A DNA stretch of 44,490 nucleotides from positions 1-44,490 of the forward strand of contig CAMCYH010000012.1 in assembly GCA_945883745.1 (NCBI GenBank). Direction: 5' to 3'. Below the pieces are notes generated by a model that was not told the DNA's origin, ran no database searches, and saw only the letters and a list, made by a program, of their open reading frames with translations. The translations under genes and the position numbers were made by a program. Source of the DNA: Candidatus Kuenenia stuttgartensis (GTDB lineage Bacteria; Planctomycetota; Planctomycetia; Pirellulales; UBA1268). This document shows positions 9,759 to 16,561 of this stretch, piece by piece. Numbering within the stretch: the stretch's first letter is position 1; each line of letters starts with the position of its first letter.

Positions 9759-10053
9759 GGCGAAAACCTGGTGAGTGAGAGGCGGCCGCGACGAGTGACT
9801 CCCGCTTCCGGAGCGAACACAACTCCCCAAGAGCGTATTTGCCGTACCGCCACCTTCGCAAATGGCAAAGCACCGCGACCTGCCGAGAGGGTACGGAGTT
9901 ATGTTTTTTCTGAGGCCGTGGCCCACCATCCAGCCTCACTGAGCGGCCCCGGTAAGCGGTGTGTCCCTCATCCTCGCTGCTAGTAGAATTGAAGTTGACG
10001 GTTGGCTGTGCCGAAGACTTCCGCACAGCGACAGCTCAAGGAGCCCAGCGATC
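9759..10053. other. Divergent intergenic region (295 bases)
   Basis: This separates the PPC gene (minus) from the WD40-cytochrome gene (plus) and must hold both promoters. TAGAAT followed by TGA at 9984-9992 is a possible -10 for the plus gene. AAGGAG at about 10038-10043 precedes ATG 10054 by about 10 bases. I see no RNA gene or conserved ORF here. Confidence 0.4.
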
Positions 10054-12993
10054 ATGAACGACCCGCATGCCCGCCTGGCCACCACGGCTGCCGCCGGAGG
10101 CCGATTGATGCACTGCCTGCCCTGCCTCGTCGTGAGCATGTTTCTGGGGCCGCTGTTTCTCGGATCTTTCCCTGCCGCTGCGGCTCCCCCGCCGGCTGCG
10201 GCTCCCGGACAGCGGGGGCCCGTTCGGTTTCAGGACGAACTGCTGCCACTCCTCGCGGCCAACTGCCTCGCCTGCCATAACTCCAAAACAATGGAGGCGG
10301 GCCTCTCGCTCGAGACAGTCGCCACGATCGTCGCCGGAGGGGATTCCGGCCCCGGTGTCGTGCCCGGTAAGCCAGACGAGAGCATCCTGCTGGCGCGAGC
10401 CGCGCACCGTGATACCGATGCCGACACGATGCCACCGCAGGGCAACTCCGTCGGTGCCCGCAGCCTTTCCCCGAAGGAACTTGAACTGCTCGAGCGCTGG
10501 ATCGCCGAAGGAGCCACCGCTGGCTCCACGGCAACGGCACGCCCGATCGACTGGCGCCCGATCGCGGCAGGAACCGGCGCGGTCGTCTCCGTGGACATGT
10601 CGGTTGACGGTCGGCTTACCGCCGGGGCCCGTGGCAGCCGTGTGGGTCTCTTCGACACGATCTCGGGCATGCCGCTGTGCGATCTCATCGACGGAGCAGC
10701 GGGGTACGACGGCTCAGTGTCTGCTCAAGCCCATCGCGATCCCATCGGTGCCCTGGCCTTCTCACCAGACGGCAACACGATTGCGACAGGGTCGTTCCGC
10801 ACGATCAAGCTCTGGTCGAGGATGACGCCGCGAATGTCCGTGCTGGCAGACACGGCGGCAACGACCGCCACCGCGGTCTCACCAGACGGATCACGCCTCG
10901 CATTCGGGACGCCTGACGGCACGGTGGCCGTTGTCGAGGCAGCGTCGGGCAAACCTGTCGGCGTTCATACGATCCACGAATCGCCGATCACCGGCATCGC
11001 CTTCGCAGCCGACGGCGCGACGCTCTTCTCACTGGCCGCATCGGGCAATGTGGCGGCCACGACAGTGACCGATGGCATGACAACTGGCCGTCTCGACCGG
11101 CCTGCAGGCACGACGACGCTCGCAGTGCTCGACGCCGGCCGCATTGTCACGGCCGAGCCCGATGGCGTACTGCGGGTGTGGGCCCTCCCCCTGCCGCCAC
11201 CGCCCGAGGCCAACGCGACGAATTTGGTGCCGGTCAAGGAGCTCATCGGCCCACAGCAGCCGATCGCTGCCCTGGCAGTCGTACCGACGATGCCCGGGCA
11301 CCTCGTGGCGGGCGGCGGTGATGGCAAGGCACGGCTCTGGGACGCCACTGCCGGAAAAGTCATCCGCGAGGTCGATCATGGCGGATCGATCGCGGCCCTC
11401 TCGGTCCGCCCCGACGGCTCTCGCCTGGCCACCGCCGGCACCGCGCCCGGCATGAAACTCTGGAGTCTCGCCGACGGCAAGCTCGTCGCCGCGACGCAGG
11501 GCGATGTGCGGCCCATACGGCGCTTGGCTGCTGCCGACCTGCGGATCGCCGTTGACAAGCAGGATGTTGCAGCGGGTAAAGCCAGGGTCGCCGCTGCCGA
11601 AAAAGCCATCAAGGACGAAGCCGATGAAAAGCAGAAGGCCATCGCTGCCGTCGCTGCGGCCGAAAAGTCACTCGCAGAGAAGGCCGCCGCGGTCGACACT
11701 GCGGAGAAGAGCAAGAACGAGGCGACCGCGGCCGTCGGGGCCGCGCAAGCCGCAGTGGCCTCGGCTCCCGAAGCGGCAGCGGCAGCGGCGCGGGTGCAGG
11801 AGGCGGAGAAGAAAGTGACAGCAGCCGCGGCCGTGGTCGCCAAGGCACAGGATGAGCGGAATCGGGCCGACAAAGCGCTGGCCAGCGCCAAGCAGGCCGT
11901 CGAGTTCGTGGCCGCCCGCGAGATTCAGACACAGGGGGAGCTGCCGAAGCGTCAGGCAGAGCTCCAGGTGCTCGAGAAGCAGCTCGCTGCCGACACAGCG
12001 GCGCGGGGAACACTCGAGAAGGATGTGAAGGCATCGGCCCAACCGTTGACGGCACTGGCGTTCTCTCGCGATGGCCGCTGGCTCGTGGGATTGGGACTCG
12101 ACGGCTGCTTGTCGATCGCCGGCGGCGCCGATGGCGGGCTGCGCGACACGTACGAGGCCGCGCGGCCCGCCGGTGCCGGACCGCCGGTCATGCTCTCCTG
12201 GGCCGACGGCCGGCTGCTTATCGCCGGGGCAGGCAGCCCTGCGGCGATGTGGGACATCCGCGAGGCCTGGAGGCTCGAGCGGACGATCGGCGGCGAGTCG
12301 ACACCGGCAGCCAACGACGACGACCCGGGAGGGCCGCCCATCGGAACGGTCATGTCGCTGGCCTTTTCACCCGACGGCCGATTGCTGGCCTCAGGGAGCG
12401 GCCGCGCCAGTCGCAACGGGGAGATCAAGCTCTGGAACATCGAGAATGGCATGCTTTCCCGAGCACTGCCTCAGCCACACGCCGACACGGTGATGACGCT
12501 GGCTTTCTCGAGCCGCGGTGACCTGCTCGCCTCGGGCGCGACCGACCGGTTCGTGAAGGTGCACGCGGTCGCTGACGGCAACCTCGTTCGATCGTTCGAA
12601 GGGCACACTGGCCACGTGCTCGCTCTCTCGTGGCAGGCAAACGGCCAACGGCTGGCGTCGGCGGGAGCTGATCATTCCCTCCGAATCTGGGACATGGCAA
12701 CGGGCGGACTGCAACGGACGATCACCGGACCCAAGAAGGAATTGACGGGGGTACGGTTTCTGGGAGTGTCCGACGAACTCGTTGCATCGGCGGCCGACCC
12801 GCTCGTGCGGACCTATAACGTCGGCAACGGCGCCGTCGTGCGGGAATTCCGTGGGGCCGGCGACTTCGTCCACGCGCTCGCCACCGCGGCGAATGTCGTC
12901 GCCGCCGGCAGCCAGGACGGGAAGCTGCGACTCTGGAACGTCGCCGACGCAAAACTACTCCATACGCTCGAGCCGGCACCGGCGAGAAAGTGA
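10054..12993 (+). CDS. Exported c-type cytochrome / WD40 repeat protein with central coiled coil
   Basis: The 979-residue protein has a signal segment at about 15-45. A planctomycete cytochrome c domain (about 55-160) follows, with heme motif CLACH at 71-75 and a MPPQGNSVG loop whose Met could be the axial ligand. A first WD40-type propeller (about 170-485) has GALAFSPDGNTIATGSFRTI and KARLWDATAGKV. An Ala/Lys/Glu-rich coiled coil spans about 500-660. A second WD40 set (about 665-979) has SLAFSPDGRLLASGSGRASR and GADHSLRIWDMATGGL. This architecture is widespread in planctomycetes; electron transfer plus protein scaffolding outside the cytoplasm is inferred. ATG at 10054 has AAGGAG upstream. 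The divergent PPC protein has a similar coiled coil, which hints at partnership. Confidence 0.85.
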   Translation: MNDPHARLATTAAAGGRLMHCLPCLVVSMFLGPLFLGSFPAAAAPPPAAAPGQRGPVRFQDELLPLLAANCLACHNSKTMEAGLSLETVATIVAGGDSGPGVVPGKPDESILLARAAHRDTDADTMPPQGNSVGARSLSPKELELLERWIAEGATAGSTATARPIDWRPIAAGTGAVVSVDMSVDGRLTAGARGSRVGLFDTISGMPLCDLIDGAAGYDGSVSAQAHRDPIGALAFSPDGNTIATGSFRTIKLWSRMTPRMSVLADTAATTATAVSPDGSRLAFGTPDGTVAVVEAASGKPVGVHTIHESPITGIAFAADGATLFSLAASGNVAATTVTDGMTTGRLDRPAGTTTLAVLDAGRIVTAEPDGVLRVWALPLPPPPEANATNLVPVKELIGPQQPIAALAVVPTMPGHLVAGGGDGKARLWDATAGKVIREVDHGGSIAALSVRPDGSRLATAGTAPGMKLWSLADGKLVAATQGDVRPIRRLAAADLRIAVDKQDVAAGKARVAAAEKAIKDEADEKQKAIAAVAAAEKSLAEKAAAVDTAEKSKNEATAAVGAAQAAVASAPEAAAAAARVQEAEKKVTAAAAVVAKAQDERNRADKALASAKQAVEFVAAREIQTQGELPKRQAELQVLEKQLAADTAARGTLEKDVKASAQPLTALAFSRDGRWLVGLGLDGCLSIAGGADGGLRDTYEAARPAGAGPPVMLSWADGRLLIAGAGSPAAMWDIREAWRLERTIGGESTPAANDDDPGGPPIGTVMSLAFSPDGRLLASGSGRASRNGEIKLWNIENGMLSRALPQPHADTVMTLAFSSRGDLLASGATDRFVKVHAVADGNLVRSFEGHTGHVLALSWQANGQRLASAGADHSLRIWDMATGGLQRTITGPKKELTGVRFLGVSDELVASAADPLVRTYNVGNGAVVREFRGAGDFVHALATAANVVAAGSQDGKLRLWNVADAKLLHTLEPAPARK

Positions 12994-13100
12994 GCCACCG
13001 AGGCCGCGATACCCGCTGGCGGGAACGATCCAGGCCGTCCGCCCCGTGATCTGTGGCGGGGCTTCGTCGTGGTTTCCACTGGATACTCGCCCGGCGGTCC

Positions 13101-14138
13101 CTAGTCTCCTGATCGAGCCACGAGCCGCGCGATCCGCCGGCCCGGGGCGGTCATGGCGAGGGCGTCGAGGCTGGTGACCTTCACCCAGCGCTGGGCCTTC
13201 GTCGGCGTCGTTCGCCGCGTCATGATCTGCTCCCTCACCGCGCACTCGATCCGATGGTGGGTGACAGAGTACGTCACGAGCCCAAGCCGCCGCCCTCGCT
13301 TTGCCGCCGTGCCACTTCCGCGAGGAAAATCCCAGAGGCCCTCCCACCATTCGCCCGGCCCGCGCCGCTCCACGAGCACGCTCTCACCATGCCGCAGCAC
13401 GACCGCCGTCTCCTGCACCTGCTTGACCGGCCGCCGCTTCGCCTGCGCTGGAATCGCGGCGACACGGTTCGTCTGATGAGCAACACACGCGCTCGCCAGC
13501 GGGCAGCGGCTGCAAAGCGGAAGCTTTGGCGTGCAGATCATTGCTCCGAGATCCATCAGCGCCTGATTGAACCGCCCAGGATGTCGCGGGGGTACGAGCC
13601 CCGCCGCGATCTCCCAGATCGGTTCGTCACCGCCGGGCCCGTCGAGCGGCGCGGCATGCCCCACGAGCCGGGCGATCACCCGCCGCGAGTTGGCCTCCAC
13701 GATCGGCGTGGCAAGATCGAAGGCAATCGATCCGATCGCGCCAGCGGTATAGCGGCCAATCCCGGGCAGCGACCGCAGCCCCTCCACGGTCCGCGGAAAC
13801 TCGCCGCCATGCTCGTGCACGATCTGCTTGGCGGCCGCATGCAACTGCCGCGCTCGGCGGTAGTAGCCGAGTCCCTCCCAGTACTTCAGCACGGTCGGCT
13901 CTCTGGCGGCTGCAAGATCGTGCACCGTCGGAAACCGCTCCATGAACCGCACGAAAAACTCCCGGACCCGCTCCACCTGCGTCTGCTGAAGCATGATCTC
14001 GCTCACCCACACGGCATACGGATCGGGTGACGACGCCCGCCAGGGCAGATCCCGCTTCGAGCGGGCATACCAGGCGAGCAGGACACGGCCGATGCTCTCC
14101 GGGCGCGTCGTCGCTCCCTTCCGCTTCACTACCGCCAC
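13101..14138 (-). CDS. mutY: A/G-specific adenine glycosylase (MutY), catalytic Asp replaced by Glu
   Basis: MutY removes adenine mispaired with 8-oxoguanine. Visible are the first catalytic Glu in VSEIMLQQTQVERV, the helix-hairpin-helix LPGIGRYTAGAIGSIA, and the iron-sulfur cysteines C-x6-C-x2-C-x5-C (CTPKLPLCSRCPLASAC). A C-terminal NUDIX-like 8-oxoG recognition domain includes VLVERRGPGEWWEGLWDFPR. In E. coli the catalytic Asp138 lies in LDGNVKR; here the same place reads IVEANSRRV, so Asp has become Glu. The start is uncertain: GTG at 14138 has AGAGG 5 bases upstream and gives the normal N-terminus (345 aa), while ATG at 14207 would add 23 residues. It is convergent with the WD40-cytochrome gene and divergent from the tmk cluster. 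Confidence 0.92.
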   Translation of the reverse strand: MAVVKRKGATTRPESIGRVLLAWYARSKRDLPWRASSPDPYAVWVSEIMLQQTQVERVREFFVRFMERFPTVHDLAAAREPTVLKYWEGLGYYRRARQLHAAAKQIVHEHGGEFPRTVEGLRSLPGIGRYTAGAIGSIAFDLATPIVEANSRRVIARLVGHAAPLDGPGGDEPIWEIAAGLVPPRHPGRFNQALMDLGAMICTPKLPLCSRCPLASACVAHQTNRVAAIPAQAKRRPVKQVQETAVVLRHGESVLVERRGPGEWWEGLWDFPRGSGTAAKRGRRLGLVTYSVTHHRIECAVREQIMTRRTTPTKAQRWVKVTSLDALAMTAPGRRIARLVARSGD

Positions 14139-14287
14139 GCCTGCCTCTTGCAAACCTGTTTTCCGTGAGTTCCAACGGAGGCAGTGTAACCGCTTCGAGA
14201 AACCCATCTCCCGACCTCATTCCGCATGCCCCAGCCCCGCCCCCGATCGTCTGCCGGCGACAGGCTCCGCGTGGAACGCCGAGAGAC

Positions 14288-14292
14288 AGGAG
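14288..14292 (+). promoter_or_regulatory. Ribosome binding site deciding a GTG start
   Basis: AGGAG ends 5 bases before GTG at 14298. It favours this start over the upstream ATG at 14226, which has no such site. Confidence 0.55.
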
Positions 14293-14297
14293 AAGCA

Positions 14298-14732
14298 GTG
14301 CAGTGGGAGATCGTCCAGCCGCGGTGTGCCCGCAAGCGGCGGGACGACATCGAGGAGGTGGAGGCGATGGTCGAGGCTGGGGAGACTGAGATCGCACGTG
14401 ACGAACTCGTCTGGCTGCTCTCCGAGTGCCCCGACTTTCTCGAAGCGCATGTGCAGCTCGGGCTCATCGCCCTCGAGGAGGAAGACGCCAAGCTCGCCCG
14501 CGGCCATTTCGGGCGGGCGTATGAACTCTGCTGCAAGGCGCTGGAGGCAGCCGGCAGCCCGCAGCCATTGCCCTACGCGCTGCCCGGCAACAAACCGTTC
14601 TTCGAGGCGGCCAAGGGGCTCGTCCACTGCCTGCTCGACACCAATCGCCGCCCGCTGGCAGCAACGGTCTGCAAACGGATCCAGCCGCTCGACCCGAGTG
14701 ACCCGCTGGGCATCCAACGGCTCGTAAAGTAA
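14298..14732 (+). CDS. Small TPR-like protein upstream of tmk
   Basis: The protein has 144 residues from GTG at 14298 (AGGAG 5 bases upstream) and is mainly helical. Two tetratricopeptide-like helix pairs can be read: IEEVEAMVEAGETEIARDEL / SECPDFLEAHVQLGLIALEE, and DAKLARGHFGRAYELCCKAL / KPFFEAAKGLVHCLLDTNR. It ends with LDPSDPLGIQRL, typical of a TPR loop. There is no signal peptide, so it should be cytoplasmic. It ends 5 bases before tmk and is probably co-transcribed with tmk and holB. The function is unknown; TPR proteins usually mediate protein contacts. ATG at 14226 is the in-frame alternative (168 aa). Confidence 0.7.
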   Translation: MQWEIVQPRCARKRRDDIEEVEAMVEAGETEIARDELVWLLSECPDFLEAHVQLGLIALEEEDAKLARGHFGRAYELCCKALEAAGSPQPLPYALPGNKPFFEAAKGLVHCLLDTNRRPLAATVCKRIQPLDPSDPLGIQRLVK

Positions 14733-14737
14733 CCGGC

Positions 14738-15364
14738 ATGATCCCTCCCCGTTTCATCGCGCTCGACGGCATCGATGGCTCCGGTAAGTCGTCGCAGATC
14801 GGCCCACTCATCGACTGGCTGCACGGTCGCGGCTGCCGGGTCACCAGCTGTCGCGATCCGGGCTCCACACCGGCCGGCGACGCCATCCGTGCGATTCTGC
14901 TCGATCGCCATGATCTCCACCTGGCCCCCACGGCCGAGATGTTCCTCTACATGGCCGCGCGAGCGCAACTCGTGCAGGAGGTGATTCGGCCGGCGCTCGA
15001 TCGCGGCGAGTGGGTCGTGTCGGATCGCTACCTGCTGGCCAACATCGTCTACCAGGGGCATGCCGGCGGCCTCGATCCCGAAGTGATTCGCGCTGTGGGT
15101 GGCGTGGCGACCGGTGGCCTCATGCCCGACCTGGTCCTGCTGCTCGACGTCGATCTTGCCGTGTCGGCCGCCCGACTCGATCGGCCGCTCGACAAACTTG
15201 AGAATCGGGGCGACGAGTATCGTCGGCGGCTCCGGGCCGGCTATCTCGCGGAGGCGGCAACGCAGCCCGATCTGATCCGTGTCATCGAGGCCGATGCTCC
15301 GTTCGACGAGGTCGGTGACCGGATCCGCGCGGTAATCACCGACCGCTTTCCCGAACTCAGATAA
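14738..15364 (+). CDS. tmk: Thymidylate kinase
   Basis: Tmk phosphorylates dTMP to dTDP with ATP in the cytoplasm. The 208-residue protein has the P-loop GIDGSGKS (11-18), the dTMP-binding region (CRDPGSTPAGDAIR in place of the usual REPGGT-x-GE), MFLYMAARAQLVQEVIRPAL, and the DR motif SDRYLLANIVYQG. It also has LLLDVDLAVSAARLDR and a LID segment with Arg residues (ENRGDEYRRRLRAGY). Length and order match the family. It sits 5 bases after the TPR-like gene and 11 bases before holB; tmk-holB linkage is common in bacteria and supports both calls. Confidence 0.93.
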   Translation: MIPPRFIALDGIDGSGKSSQIGPLIDWLHGRGCRVTSCRDPGSTPAGDAIRAILLDRHDLHLAPTAEMFLYMAARAQLVQEVIRPALDRGEWVVSDRYLLANIVYQGHAGGLDPEVIRAVGGVATGGLMPDLVLLLDVDLAVSAARLDRPLDKLENRGDEYRRRLRAGYLAEAATQPDLIRVIEADAPFDEVGDRIRAVITDRFPELR

Positions 15365-15375
15365 CGAGCACGACC

Positions 15376-16443
15376 ATGGCATGGCAGGGCATCGAGGGGC
15401 ACGACGCCGTTGCCGAGCGGTTTGCGATTGCCGCTGCCCAGGGCCGCGTGGCGGGTTCGTATCTCTTCATCGGCCCGTCCGGAGTCGGCAAGAGCACATT
15501 CGCCCGCGGACTCGCCAAGGCGGTCGTGTGTCAGCAGCCACGGCCGGGCCTCGTGGCCTGTGATGCCTGTGCGTCGTGCGTGCAGGCGGAGGCAGGCAGC
15601 CATCCTGACATCGACGTGGTGCAGAAGCCCGAAGACAGGGCGTCGATTCCGCTCGAGGCCTTCGTGGGCGACGCCGATCACCGGATGCGGGAGGGGCTTT
15701 GCTGGCGGGTGAAACTCCGCCCGGCGGTCGGCACCCGGAAGGTGGCGATCATCCTCGATGCCGACACGCTCCTCGACGAGGCGGCCAACTGCCTGCTCAA
15801 GACGCTCGAGGAGCCACCCGACGGCGGGTTGATCATCCTGGTCGGTGAAGCGGTCGAGCGACAGCTGCCCACGATCCGCTCGCGGTGTCAAATCATTCGC
15901 TTCCGGCCGCTCGGGGCCGATGTCGTGCTGCGGGTGCTCGAGCGTGAGGCGGCCGCCGGTGGCACTGCCGTCGACACAGCCATGCTCAATCGCGTGGCCC
16001 ATGCTGCTGGAGGCAGCCTGACTCGGGCACGACTGCTGCTCGATCCGGCGGCGGTGGAATTTCGCGCGAAGCTCATCGGCCTGCTCGCAAGGCGGCCGCT
16101 GCGGGGCGTCGAACTCGCCCGCGAAACACTCAGTTTTGTGGAAGCCGCCGGCAAGGATGCACCGCCGCGACGGGCGCGGCTGAAGGTGGCGATTGACACT
16201 GCAATCGACTTCTTTCGAGCTGCCCTGCGACAGGCCACGACCGGTGAAGCTCCGGCCGATGTGGTAATCGCGCACGCCGTGGCAGAATGGGCGGTCGAGG
16301 CAGGCGAGGCAGCGGCCATTCTCCTCGAGCATTCGCTCGATGCCCTCGATTCGGTGGATCGCAACGCCAATCTGACGATTCTCGTTGACGCCTGGACCGC
16401 GATCCTCGAAGCCCCACGGCTCGCCACCGTTGGTAAACCCTGA
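15376..16443 (+). CDS. holB: DNA polymerase III subunit delta'
   Basis: The clamp-loader subunit delta' of the replicative polymerase, 355 residues. It has Walker A GPSGVGKST (33-41), zinc-binding cysteines at 52, 62, 65 and 68 (the last three in CDACASC), and the Walker B-like region VAIILDADTLLDEAANCLLK. The LEEPP turn and the SRC motif in TIRSRCQIIRF are also present. All are hallmarks of the DnaX/HolB AAA+ clamp-loader family; the single LEEPPDG context and linkage to tmk favour delta' over DnaX. It starts 11 bases after tmk and ends about 120 bases before the unknown envelope gene on the same strand. Confidence 0.9.
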   Translation: MAWQGIEGHDAVAERFAIAAAQGRVAGSYLFIGPSGVGKSTFARGLAKAVVCQQPRPGLVACDACASCVQAEAGSHPDIDVVQKPEDRASIPLEAFVGDADHRMREGLCWRVKLRPAVGTRKVAIILDADTLLDEAANCLLKTLEEPPDGGLIILVGEAVERQLPTIRSRCQIIRFRPLGADVVLRVLEREAAAGGTAVDTAMLNRVAHAAGGSLTRARLLLDPAAVEFRAKLIGLLARRPLRGVELARETLSFVEAAGKDAPPRRARLKVAIDTAIDFFRAALRQATTGEAPADVVIAHAVAEWAVEAGEAAAILLEHSLDALDSVDRNANLTILVDAWTAILEAPRLATVGKP

Positions 16444-16561
16444 CGGTTTTCCCGCGGCTGGTCGAATTTCCCTTTTCTGCGTGTCGATCGAATTGTGCGG
16501 GGTGTCGGCGGAGCCGTGCCCTTTGACATCGACCAGTTTCGACACGATGGCCGGGGCGGGC

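Noticed and set aside
12994..13100. CCGCC/GGCGG stem between the WD40 and mutY genes as a bidirectional terminator
   Set aside because: The stem is short, has an 11-base loop and no T-run on either strand.
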